A stretch of DNA of 62,000 nt from Gnetum montanum (GCA_015680685.1 MNCI01038288.1:8854-70853), one strand, 5' to 3'; numbered from the stretch's first letter, positions 34,231-45,600 are shown. Notes: generated by a model not told the origin, from the letters alone. A program made the numbers and translations.

Positions 34231-35201
34231 AGATGGGACGCAATATTGCAAGAGTTGCGATATCGCGTATGCAATATCGCGTCTTCCCTTGCGATATTGC
34301 GTACGCAATATTGCAGTGCACCTTCATATCTATAAATAAGAGGTAGCTCTCCCTTGTTTCATCATCCTAGGCTAGAAGTAGGAAAATTGTGGAAAATTGA
34401 TCACTCTAGAGAGATAATATTTTCCATGTGCCCGCAGTAGGAGTTCCAAAGTGAATGGATCTTTATTCGAGCAACATTGTACCTAAACACAAGTTATGTA
34501 TGGAAATAAAGACAAGCTTTCCAGATAAACCTTGCAATGCATGAAATAGGATTTTATTATTGTTATTTCTTATATGTTATTTATTACCTGTTAACACGGA
34601 ATGAGTACGACTTAATTACGAGCATTTAAGGATGTGTACGGATAATCAAGGAACGAATGCTCATCGCAATTAGTTTCTCTATCACTCTTATCTACTAGTA
34701 ACATGGGATGAGTATGAATTGATTATGAGCATTTAAGGATGTGTACAGATGATAAAGGAATATATGATCATAATGCTTAGGCTAGCTAAGTGCCTTAGTA
34801 TGACCACTTCAAGCACGTGCATTACGCATGGTGATCCCAGCAACGATTATCGTTTGGTAGCCACAGTTGCATAGGTTCACGGTGTGTACGATAAGTGGGA
34901 ATGGATACTAATGCTAGGTAATTTAGACTTAGTTTATTAGTTAGAGTTAGTAATTAGTTTTTCAACCCTTCACCCTGTTAGCATAGGACACATAAAACAT
35001 AAAAGACTATAAAAATCATATACCTCAGACTTGCTTAACCATACACCATGACAACTACAAGTAAGTCTGGGAAGACAACGAATGATAAACCCTAAGTGTT
35101 CCAAGAGGAATGTAGGCACTTAGTCTGTGGAGTTTTACTAGATCATGCATGCTACACTCATATTCGTATGGTTGAGTGTAGGGGTATCTCGCCACTCATC
35201 A
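34231..35201 (+). repeat. Element III 5′ LTR
   Basis: Starts agatgggacg (family TGATGGGATG with the first T mutated), ends CCACTCATCA. U3 contains repeated palindromes GCGATATCGC, GCGTACGC and CAATATTG (34240-34312), then TATAAATA at 34331-34338. Confidence 0.88.
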
Positions 35202-35220
35202 TTGGTGCCATTGTCGGGGA
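35202..35220 (+). other. Element III primer binding site (tRNA-Asp)
   Basis: TTGGTGCCATTGTCGGGGA: 15 of 18 bases match the plant tRNA-Asp 3′ complement TGGCGCCGTTGCCGGGGA, all three differences being transitions. Confidence 0.8.
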
Positions 35221-35459
35221 CTAAGTGTTTGTGTGCTGAATAGAACATAAAGGATATCACTCAAATCGCTGGGAGCCTAAACGGAGCTTCAAGTTAATTA
35301 ACAAAAAAATTTTATAATGGTGAAATAGCACACTAATAAAAATATCTTCTTCTCACAAAAGAAATTCATCATCTAGGACTAACACTAGAGATAGTCAGCA
35401 ACATAAAACACATGACCAAATTCAGCCAAGTCCTAAATAATACAAGATAGTCTATACTC

Positions 35460-37742
35460 ATCCCGATGAGTATATTCCAAACTTTACCTTTATCCTCCAT
35501 CAAGATGAACAACTATGGTGGAGAGACCTGCAAGGTAACATCATGTTACCACTAGATCGATCAGTCACTAACATGCTCTTCCATGCCTTGGCACAGATTA
35601 GCATGACAGAATTATTTGATGAATACATTGTGGAAGACTTTGATACGAGGGATTATCATCCCATAGAAGCACAATGTATGAGGGACTCAAGGAAGGAGAG
35701 TTAACATACACTTTTGAAGGGGAAAGGTCCACACATCCTTAGCAAGATAGGAGATGAGGAACCCCTTATAATGAGTTCTCTAACAAATGATGTTTTCCCT
35801 CCTAATGATGGTGAGGAGGTTGGGTATTAGAACCTATGCTCAACGATACATAACACTAGTTGTGATTCCCATGAATGTCAACTGTTCATAGAGGGAACAA
35901 CCACTCATGCTAAGGATGGGCACTTAGATCGTCATAACGATTGGAGCTGAAGTAGACGAAGAGAAGGCAAGAAACATCATCATTGCAATGGTTCCCCTTC
36001 CTCTTCTCCTTCATCTCATCACTCACCCTCTCCTTCCACATCTAGGTGTAGCCACCATGAACATAAAAGTGAGGATAGAGGGAAGATAGACGAGAGAGCT
36101 CGATAAGAAGGTTGAGAGAGAGGACAAGGGCAAGGATGTAGGGAGAGTAGGGAACCACGAAGACATCACAAGCGTCATGAAAGAGATGATCATGATGAGC
36201 CCCTACTCGTAACCTGAAGTATGCTTGACATAATGAAGGCTGTTAGGATTTCAACAAGGCACCAAAAGAACATTCAGATCAAGCATTTAGATATGAACAA
36301 TATCCCACATTTTGAAGGGGGATACAACGTTGATCTGAAGCATCATTTACAGGCATTCCATGATGCCTGTGCCTTAAAAAATATAAAAAATGAGTGGCAA
36401 AAGCTTAAGTTATTCCCAAGGACATTCACTAAAGAAGCAAAGAGTTGGTACCAATCCTTAGAACTGGAAACCAACAGGAGGTGGAGTATGATGCTAGAAC
36501 TCTTCAATGATAAATATCAGACATACTTCAGAGTGTCGAATTTGCATAAGCAGATCCAAGGCTAGAAACAAGGTACTTATGAACCCTTTGATGCTGCCAT
36601 GGCCCACTACTACATATTGTTACATCATTGCTTAGGACATGGGTACACTCAGTGGGATCAACTTCGCCACATCGTGGATGGGCTAAGACATGAAACAAGA
36701 AGAACCCTTGAGACTTATGCCCAAGGGAGACTATCACAACTTAGAGCCCACGAAGTACATCGCTTGTTGGAACAAGTAGCAAAAGAAGAAGGTGAGCTAT
36801 GTAAGAGGGAAAGTGCAGAAGAATACAGCCGTGATCCCTCCCTTTGAAGCAAGGGAGTGAAATTCTGTGATGAGGAGGATGAGTCACCACTCGAAGAGTT
36901 GGTTAGTCGAAAAACCTTGTCGATTGAAAAATTAACAATAGAAGTATAGGCTAAGGTAGATCAGTTGTGGGATTCCTTATACTCAAGACTTGAAAGTGTT
37001 TTGAAAATTGTAGAAGAGTCTAAGGATGAATAAAGTAGTGACAAAGGTAAGGCAAAGAGAAGAAATTCAAGCCCTGAACATAACAATGGTAAGGGAAAAA
37101 TTTCTATCTCTAGATGAGGCTATGGACTCTGACACAGACGATGATGGTGGATGTGAGATCTACCAATATGACCATCCTAAGGGATTTTTTCTAGTTATCT
37201 CACATCTATAGGAGTCTGCGGTGTATGCACTAAATCAGAGACTCAACCAATGGCAAACACCCCAAAGGTTACCTTATCCTAAAGGTAACCTAAGGCAGTT
37301 CCACCAACCACTAACGTACTATCCAATTGGAACTCCACCATAGCCCATTGGACAGCATTAGCAGTAGCAATACACACAGTCATGGGGGATGCCACTGCTG
37401 ACACAACAGTACCCTTACCAATAGCCCGATCCTTATGGTTATTATGTGTAGCAACCGGTTTCTTCATGTGACTCTATGGGTCACACTACTCTCCAACATC
37501 ACTACCAAGTTCAAGAGTACTTCAGGAGGACTCCTTCTCCTTTGGGAGACATCTCATACTCATCCCATCCTCCAACTCTATCTACACCTCTTTCACCTGT
37601 AGTTCCCATACAACCTACTCCAACAATGCAAGGGGAACTCCCTACTCAACCGCAACAACGTAACGCTATGAGAGCTGTAAATATTCAACTGGTTGCTGGT
37701 TCTGAAAATTGTAAAAAGAGAAGGGCTTTCTTCAGAACCTAA
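35460..37742 (+). pseudogene. Element III gag
   Basis: Long Athila-like gag readable in one frame over most of its length with a handful of stops. In order: HPDEYIPNFTFILHQDE and LWWRDL (35460-35530), a TRDYHPIEAQ segment, a Ser/His-rich linker (35960-36060), an Arg/His-rich basic stretch to 36215, the gag domain (36221-36850: NNIPHFEGGY, AKSWYQSLELE, MMLELFNDKYQTYFRV, HYYILLHHCLGHGYTQW, VDGLRHETRRTLETYAQG, KEEGELCKRES), the HPKG motif (37152-37203) and a Pro/Thr-rich tail (37476-37742). Gag forms the particle and binds element RNA. Confidence 0.8.
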
Positions 37743-37745
37743 AGC

Positions 37746-38588
37746 TTGGACAAACTCTCGCAACAACAAACGGTTGAGCCAATGTATATGCCTCCACCAT
37801 TTAACACTTCGGAGAACCCTTCAGTCCGACAACAGAGTACGCATACAGTTATGTTAACGCACACCGTAATCGACTGGATTAAGGTAGGCCACCTTCCCAA
37901 AAAGCTATCTTCCCCTAGGAGCCCCTTAATCTATTTACAAATCATCAGGAACAAACCACATAAGGCTTTTGTTGACTCAGGTTCTGGAGTCAATCTAATA
38001 TCATGAAAAATGTATCAAGCCTGGAACCTATCCCAACTTAAGAAGAGCAACATCCAACTGGACTTGGCTGACCAGTCCATCACCATTCCCTTGGGATTGG
38101 TGAAGGACATCATTACCACTGTGTGTGGGTGGTCATACCCAGCTAATTTCCTGGTGATTGAAGTTAATAACAATGAAGGGGGCTTCTCAATTATAATGGG
38201 AAGGCCATGGCTAAGTATAGTAGATGCGTACGTAGGGATTCGCGATCTTTCCTTGCAGATATCTAAGATAAATATCTACAGAAAGATCGAGAAGAAGAAA
38301 GTTTTGTGCATTACATATAGTGACTCAGAGGGTGATGACATGAAAGAATGTTTAGCATCTCTTCCATGTAATCAGTGTGCCCAAGAAATACAAATTCAAA
38401 GGTGCTTGTATGTAGCAACCACACTAGTAGTAGACACCCCATGGTTTGTAGCTACTAGGAAGAGCAAACTAATATGCATGGAACGAACTGAGGAAACTCA
38501 TGCTAAGAACAAGGGCATAGACACATTGGAGTATGAGTGTCGCCAACTTCCACCCCTCAATCTAAGAACATCAGTGGGGAGAACTTAG
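37746..38588 (+). pseudogene. Element III aspartic protease (retropepsin)
   Basis: Cuts the gag polyprotein. Visible: THTVIDWIKVGHLPKK, LIYLQIIRNKPHKAFVDSGS with the catalytic D-S-G at about 37974-37982 and GVNLIS, then a TGA at 38004-38006, and in the same frame MYQAWNLSQLKKSNIQLDL, SITIPLGLVKDIIT, ANFLVIEV, a GRPWLS end of the fold, and a tail of unknown role to 38588. The active site is intact; the single stop after NLIS is the main lesion. Close relatives lie at 6640 and 52194. No polymerase follows. Confidence 0.8.
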
Positions 38589-38708
38589 GCACTGTTATGA
38601 AATTCAAACAGACGCTCATTATTTCGAATGTCTCCCTTTCCATTTAGTCATGGGGGAGATGGCCACCTATGCTAATCATTGGAGGCCCTCAGTTCTCTTT
38701 AGTTTTTA

Positions 38709-38945
38709 TTTTACACTTTTTTTCTTACACATTTTTGTTTTACATGTTTTTGTTTTACATATATTTGTTTAACACATTTTTGTTTTACAAGTTTTTGTTT
38801 TACACATTTATGTCTTATGCATTTTTTTCTACACATTTATGTCTTAAGCATTTTTTTCTTACACATTTTTGTTTTACACATTTTTTTACAAGTTTTTGTT
38901 TAACATATTTTCTTTAAGAAATTTCTTTAACTTTTCTTGTTTTTG
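38709..38945 (+). repeat. T-rich degenerate tandem array
   Basis: About 14 imperfect repeats of a ~17-bp unit, ttttgttttacacattt. Elements II (19590-19690) and V (56040-56160) have T-rich tracts in the same place after their coding part, but not this unit. Confidence 0.75.
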
Positions 38946-40164
38946 TTTTACAACATCATTATACTTTTCCATTTGTGTGTGTGTGTGTGTGTGTGTCATC
39001 CACCATGTAAGTTTGTCACCCAATAAGTGTTCTTTCTGATGGTATGACCTATTTTTCATTGATTGTTAATGTTTGATTTTTACCTTTAAGTTATCCTGTT
39101 GATACTAACGTATGTTCTTTTGATATGGTAGGCAATGAGTCCACTTCATCCATCCATCCACCAAAGTTTATGGTCTCTCTTGACTTGGAAATGTATAGTC
39201 CCATTTCTAATAAGAACTTTAACAAATTGGTGACTGGGTACTTCTCAAACTAAGGACTCAAGGTTTGAAAAGGGTGTGACTTCAAGGGAACTTGATGCAT
39301 TTGTGTTGGCTGTTCTCTTGGGTGCTTGGATGTTTTCTTCTTGATTTTTCTTGCCATTCCAATGTTATCCAATTATCAGAAGCTGAGACAATAAAAATAA
39401 GAAGTCTTTGCATGGTGTGGTTCTCACACATAAAAGCACAAAACAAAAAAAAAGAAAAAAAAAACAAAAAAAACAACAATAAAGAGAAAAGAAAAGAAAG
39501 AGAGAATTCAAAGCACACCCATTAGATGAAATAAACTTGGGCTACAAGCACTGGTTATGGAACTAAAAATGTTCCCTCTAACTAAGGCCCTTCTCACTTT
39601 CCATTCTCTTCGTGTTTCATCGGAATGGTGGTGGCTCTTTAGAGGAGGCATTCTTGTTCTTCAAGTGGATGGTTTGGCAAAGTGCATTAATGCAAAGTCA
39701 CTAGATGTGGTTGGTTTGAGGCTGGAGTTGGAATGAGATTTGCCAAGTCACATTAATCATGAAACACACAAGGAGCTGTACACCACCTTGTTCTTGGGAT
39801 TCCATTCCATTCTCTTCTCTTCATAGTTTACCTCATTTCCAGTTGTATCATTAGTGTATATTTTGGTAGATGCATTGTTTTCTTTTTGGTAAATTCTCAT
39901 GGTTAAGACTTTAACTCTTGTTCCAAAGGATATTCCCAGAGCCTATAGACTCTTTGAATGTGGGATTGTCAGAGCATTAATGGCATGAGCCTACTTTGGG
40001 AAGGACCCCTAACATTCCTATTTGGTGCACTAGTTAACATCTTTTCCTTAACATTTTGCAATTAATTATCTTTTGTTCATTTCCATCTTGAGATCCATTT
40101 CATCAATGTCTTAGTTGTCTCTTTTTATCCATGTTCTTGTTCTTATTCTTTCTCCATTATTTTG

Positions 40165-40244
40165 CTACCGAAGGTTGATGATTAGTCATGGGGGTACGGG
40201 GCCCAATTTTTTTGATTTTCTCCTAGCCCCTACACCTTCGGTAG
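40165..40244 (+). other. 80-nt inverted repeat (hairpin) in element III
   Basis: Arms CTACCGAAGGT (40165-40175) and ACCTTCGGTAG (40234-40244) are perfect complements over 11 bp. The loop holds gattagtcatggggg, a near copy of the 3′ polypurine tract. Could be an RNA structure or a tiny foldback insert. Confidence 0.7.
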
Positions 40245-40745
40245 TCATCATTTATATATTCCCAGATTCATAATCAACCATACCACAACCCAGCCAATAG
40301 ACTTACACTAAAGCAAGGTATCAATTACATGATAATTTATCTATCCTTGCTAATACAAGACTATGTTGTGTGTGCAAATGGCGATCATGCAACAACGAAC
40401 CTGATCTGGAAGGACAACTTGGAATGGAGCAGTGCTGGAAGCAGTTATGCAAGGATCAAGATCGATGATGCAGTTACAGATGGATAATGGAAGGTGTAAT
40501 CTTGGCATTGGTGGCAGTAAAAATTCTCTCTCTCTCTCTCTCTCTCCCTCTCTCTCTCTCTCTTTATCAGCTACCAAATGAGGCCTAATGTTAATGTAAT
40601 AATGTGTTCACCCTTGTTGCCATGAACATTACTCTATTGTGTCTTGTAATGATGATTCGTTCACATGTCATCTCATTAGTTTCCATTGAGTCAATAATCC
40701 CATACCTACCTGATATTATTGTAATGAACTTGAGGATGAATTTTT

Positions 40746-40762
40746 ATTTAGTCATGGGGGTA
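40746..40762 (+). other. Element III polypurine tract
   Basis: atttagtcatgggggta directly precedes the 3′ LTR start TGATGGGATG. Confidence 0.75.
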
Positions 40763-41750
40763 TGATGGGATGCGATATCGTGTACGCAATATCGTGGCCA
40801 TTGTGATATCACATTCCTTGCAATATCACACCTTCCCCTACGATATCGCGTACGCGATATCACGGTGCACTGTCATATCTATAAAAAAGAGGTGACTCTC
40901 CCTTGTTTCATCATCCTAGGCTAGAATTAGGAAAACTCTAGCAAATTGATCACTCCAGAGATAGAATATATTCCATGTGCTCATAGTAGGAGTCTCAAAG
41001 TGAACGGATCTTTATTCAAGCAACATTGTACTTGAACACAAGTTGTGTACAGCAATAAAGACAAGGTTTCCGGATAAACCTTGCAGTGCATGGAATAGGA
41101 TTTTATTATTGTTATTTCTTATATGTTATTTACTACCCATTAACGTGGAATGAGTATGACTTGATCACAAGCATTTAAGGATGTGTACGGATAATCAAGG
41201 AATGGATGCTCATCGCGATTAGTTTCTCTCTCACCCTTATCTCCTAGTAACACAAGATGAGTACAACTTGATTACGAGCATTTAAGGATGTGTATGGATG
41301 ATCAAGGAATGGATGCTCATTGCGCTTAGGCTTGCTAAGTGCCTCAGTATGAACACTTCGAGAACGTGCATTACGCATGATGATCCCAACAATGATTAGT
41401 TTTTGGTAGCCATGGTTGCATAGGTTCAGGGTGTGTACGGTAAGTGGGAACGGATGCTAACGCTAGGTAATTTAGACTTAGTTCATTAGTTAGAGTTAGT
41501 AATTAGTTTCTCAACCCTTCACCCCATTAGCATAGGAGACATAAAACATAAAAGACTATAAAAATCATATACCTCAGACTTGCTTAACCATACACCATGA
41601 CAACTACAAGTAAGTCTAGGAAGACAACGAATAATAAACCCTAAGTGTTCCAAGGGGCATGTAGGCACTTAGTCTACGGAGTTTGACCAGATCGTGCATG
41701 CTACACTTGTATTCATATGGTTGAGTGTAGGGGAATCTGGCCACTCATCA
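40763..41750 (+). repeat. Element III 3′ LTR
   Basis: Starts TGATGGGATGCG, ends CCACTCATCA. U3 palindromes as in the 5′ LTR (GCGATATC, GTACGC). TATAAAAA at about 40879-40886. Confidence 0.88.
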
Positions 41751-41755
41751 GTGTG

Positions 41756-42869
41756 AGCATTGCACCTATCCCCAAAAAGAATTGCAATGCATGTGTGTTT
41801 ATTATCATTTTGTTCTTTATAACTATAAAATACATACAATATCATAAAATATAAAATCATAAATATTTCCCTATCTTTCCCACTGTGAAAACATGGGTTT
41901 ACATCACATTATACATATTATAATATATTTTTTATTTCTTAAATGCAATGACATACATGAGTGTTCTTGGTAGTCCACTTAACATTGTCTTCAAAGCTTA
42001 TGATTGGATTGATCCATGATTCGAATGATATATCCCTTGGTCTAAAATTGGTAGGACCCTTATCATTACCTTTATGTTGATTCTTCCTATCTTGAATAAT
42101 TTTTAATATTCCTCAACAATGGTAAGAGGCCTAAAAATAGGTGATTTGAAAGGATATCCACTTATTTCTAAGGTGTGAATGTTTCTATGTAAATATATGA
42201 TTGAAAGTTTGGGTAATGAAGTACCTAAACATTCCTCTTAACTTGGACTATCAATACTTCATACTTGTTTTAGGGATTTAGGAGCAAGGACTAACAAAGT
42301 CTTAGCTTCATTAGATTTAATCTTACAAGCTTATATCCTTGATGATTTTTTTTTGGGATTAAAATAAAATTGAAATAAGGATGAAAAAATTCTAATGTAT
42401 GAAACTAATTGAAACAACTATGAGATAGCGTTAAAGCTGATGAAACTACTATTATGGCTATTATATCAAAACATGGATAGTAAATGAAACTTTAAACTAG
42501 AGGAAGAACAATGAACACATATAAAATAATGACAACAATATAACTTATTACTACTTTTATTACTTAAATGAAAATTATACATCATATAAAATGTTTATTT
42601 CAATCTATTCATAAGAAAGCTACTTATGAGCATACTTCACCATTTGAAAAAGTTTTTCCTTCTCATTCTTCCTTCTTTCTTTCTTTACTTTTCTTGATTT
42701 TTCTTGGTTCTCTTTTAATTATGATACAATAATTACATACTTTCTTATATAGCTTTTGAAGGGTAGTTAGGTTAGCCATTGTAGGCTAACTTAACATAAG
42801 GATAAAATAGAATTAGCTACTAATGTGGCCACAAATTACATATTATTAACATTCAATAAGAATATTATT
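41756..42869. other. Unassigned AT-rich interval
   Basis: No gene recognised on either strand. Sequence before 34226 and after 41755 was continuous before element III inserted. Confidence 0.4.
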
Positions 42870-43741
42870 TGATGAGTAGTAGATATTCCATACACACAAC
42901 CATATGAATCATAAGCATAGATGCAAAATCTAGTCAAATTCCATGGACATCTTCCACCTAAGTAGTCTATGTCCTAGCTAGTCAAACATAAGGTTACTAG
43001 TTGCTATCTTTTCAATCATCACTCATATTAATTCCATCTATATCACTAAGTTTGATTAAGGTGTAAGATATCTATATCTATAATTTTACTATTTTTTTTA
43101 TCTTTAAAAGTATTAAGGGAAAGAAATAGGTGAAATATTAAACTTTACCTAATTAATTACTAAACTATCCTAAATGTAGAGTATCTATTCCCACTTTCTG
43201 AATACATCCTGAACTTATACTAACTTTGATGAGTTGCTAAGTACCTATTGTTGGGAATAGCAAGTATTCACTACTAGGGTTACTAAGTTTTAGTATATTA
43301 TGCTTGAAGTGGTCGTACTCATGTTACTACAAAATGAAATATTAAACATTTAAGTACAAAAAGGTAAATTGCATATAAAGTAAAATTCTTGAAAGTAAAC
43401 ATAAGCTAATATAAGTGTTGCAATAGAGAGAAGAAATCTTGATTTTATTTTCATCATGCAACAGTGTCTCAATACATATTACACTTGAATAAAACTCTGT
43501 ACAATTATTTTAATCTATACTATATGCACTTAGAGGAAAATTTCACCAAGTTCTACAAAAGAAAACTATAATAGTTTGGCTAATAGAATGACCAAAGGTA
43601 TCATACATGTGGCTAATTTGGATATTTATATAGGCTTTGGAAGGATCATCATCAATTTATATGCCCCAATGCATCCAAGGATGCATCAATGAGGATGCAT
43701 CGATGGGCATGTATCGATATAGAAAACTTATTGATACTTCA
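42870..43741 (-). repeat. Athila-like LTR remnant (minus strand)
   Basis: On the minus strand it ends CTACTACTCATCA (42870 side) and contains the family phrases for R and U5 (e.g. gtacgaccacttcaagca and gtgggaatagatact), a TATATAAATA box near 43626, and a U3 rich in GCATCGATGC-like palindromes (43670-43725). No primer site follows the end and no matching 5-bp flanks were found, so solo or truncated status is open. The start is approximate. Confidence 0.6.
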
Positions 43742-44071
43742 CCAAACCTCCACAATAACTTAAAATTTTTCCATGATTAAAAAAATGAAATTAATTTTTG
43801 TACAAAATTTGAGGAAGTATGGAACAAAATGACTATAATAAAAAATATAAAACATCTTTTGAGTATCAATTTGACTCATAATTTGCATGGATACAAAATT
43901 GGTGTAATGTATAAAGAAATTGAACAGTTTGAAAAAATGGGTAGATGTCTACTAAATGGATTGAGATTGGATGAATTCCTTACACTATGCCTAGAGATAG
44001 AGGCTCTTGTAGTGCATAGGGTCCTTCATCATGTCCCTTATCTGCTAATCCATTAAATTCCTTTATATAGA

Positions 44072-44391
44072 GATAGATGTTTATGTTAGAATTAGTTAAT
44101 CCATTAATGAGTTATCAAATTAATTAAACATTAAATTACTTTATTTTCTACACTTAGGTGAATTAAATGAAAAATATAAAAATGATACAAATCATGTGTC
44201 TCAGTTACACTTAAGCATACCATTGAACTTCACAAGTGGAACTAGGAAGATAATGATTGCATCCTTAGATTCACTATCCTAGGTAATATGTAGTTAGAGA
44301 GCTAAATTCTACAGAATTCAATTGGATCGCTTAGTAAACATGGGTGATTCATATGGTTGGAAATAGGGACTACTTGTTGCTCATTAGATAT
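44072..44391 (+). repeat. Partial LTR remnant (U5 half, plus strand)
   Basis: Matches the second half of the clan's LTRs: the ttatgttagaattagttaat stretch, cagttacacttaagcata, and the end gttgctcatta. The first half and any internal region are missing. It faces away from the minus-strand LTR at 42870. Confidence 0.5.
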
Positions 44392-44487
44392 GTATGGGGT
44401 AAGTAAAATATAATGTTTCAAATGTTAAATGCTTTTTTAAAGATAAATATGTAAGAATAGTAACTGATATTTCTTTTTAATGTGCAG

Positions 44488-45600
44488 TATTCACTTTATT
44501 CCATCATGGCTTTTGGTAGGCATGATAATGGAATTCTAGTTGCATGGGTGATATCATCAAGGAATACAATGGAAGATATTCAATCTTGATTTTAAGCATT
44601 TGACTCAAAATGTCCATCAAGCAAAGCTAGATTATAAAGTTACATATGTTTTGATAGATAATGCTCTTGCAAAAATTGTAATCATAAAGTAAAACTTGAT
44701 TGTTTCTCATAACTAACCTAGTTGGTGTATTTTTTAAATTGTAATCCATTGTGTCTTGTTATAGATTTTCTATCATTTGATATATTTCCTATTTTTTTAT
44801 ATACTAGCTCAATTTTGAATTATAAAGTATTATAATGATTGTTCCATTTATGATGCCCATGTTATAAAATATTGAAAATAATCTTTAAAATAAATCCAAT
44901 CTAAACGTTGTGAATGTTGCACTTGGTTATATAATGCATACATGCAAAAGTGATCATGAAGTTAAAGATATATTGCATTAAATTTTTGAAGAATTCAAAG
45001 AAGAGGGAATATTTTTACAATATTTTATATGAACATGGATTGTGAACAAAAAGTATCATAAGTATCATATTTCAACAATTTTTTACCTAACTAGTTATTA
45101 TAAATCTCTTTTAAGGAAGTAATATTTTGCAAGTATGTCGACAAAAGCATATAGAACTTAACCACATGCAAATCAAGAAGTAAATAATGCAATTGAAGGT
45201 ATCATGCTTATTTGAAGTATAAGTTCTTATTTGACAAAGAAAGGAAAAGAGGTAAAAAAAATAGATTGGTTTCTTTTTTATCTCTTAAAAGTTAAGCTTC
45301 GATACAAGCATGGTTAGCATTTGAAAGATAGTAGATTTTGCAATAATAGAAATAAAAAAAAATATTTATCAAAGATTCTTAGAATAAAGCTTTAAAAATA
45401 AGCGATACTAATTGTGTTCATGATCTAATAAGTAATATATATTAGGTGTAAAGTCAAAATTGTCATTCTACAAATTTAAGTTATTGGGTTGTAGATACAA
45501 ACAATATTTCTATCTATAGTTGTCTATGGGAATCTATTTAAAATTTATACAAACATGTTATAAATGTATATATGAGAATATTTGATGAGGTTAAAGCATA
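44488..45600 (+). pseudogene. MULE-type transposase relic with SWIM finger
   Basis: After an acceptor (gtgcag) the frame reads YSLYSIMAFGRHDNGILVAWVISSRN, shown here as YSLYSIMAF and GILVAWVISS, then TYVLIDNALAKIVIIK before a GTAAAA donor near 44692. This matches the MULE transposase core with its second Asp (LIDNA for IDDAA). Later pieces: TKAYRT, HANQEVNNAIEG (for SSGAIEAYH), KKIDWFLFYLLK (about 45135-45290), and SYWVVDTNNIS followed by CLWESI and NLYKHVINV (45480-45570), a decayed SWIM zinc finger (C-x-C..C-x-H). Stops throughout. It is closest to the plant MULE/SWIM family of transposase-derived proteins. Confidence 0.6.

Larger units (their letters stand above)
38589..40745 (+). other. 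Element III 3′ non-coding region
   Basis: About 2.1 kb without protein homology. It holds a second copy of the 3′ polypurine 15-mer (38642-38656), a T-rich array with a ttttgttttacaca unit (38709-38945), a (GT)n run (about 38976-38996), A-rich DNA (39438-39495), the block shared with II and V (39946-40020), a third polypurine-like copy inside a hairpin (40165-40244), and a (CT)n run (about 40524-40564). Confidence 0.65.
34231..41750 (+). mobile_element. Element III: gag-protease Athila-like LTR retrotransposon
   Basis: 7520 bp with 971-bp and 988-bp LTRs and an exact 5-bp target duplication, gtgtg, at 34226-34230 and 41751-41755. Order: LTR, a well-kept tRNA-Asp primer site, gag, retropepsin, ~2.1 kb non-coding, polypurine tract, LTR. 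Reverse transcriptase, RNase H and integrase are absent although both ends are intact. It must have been mobilised in trans. It is the best preserved of the Athila-like clan here. Confidence 0.9.

Noticed and set aside
38669-38917. 82-codon Phe/Tyr/Leu-rich possible membrane protein
   Set aside because: It is the translation of a T-rich tandem array and has no counterpart in II or V.
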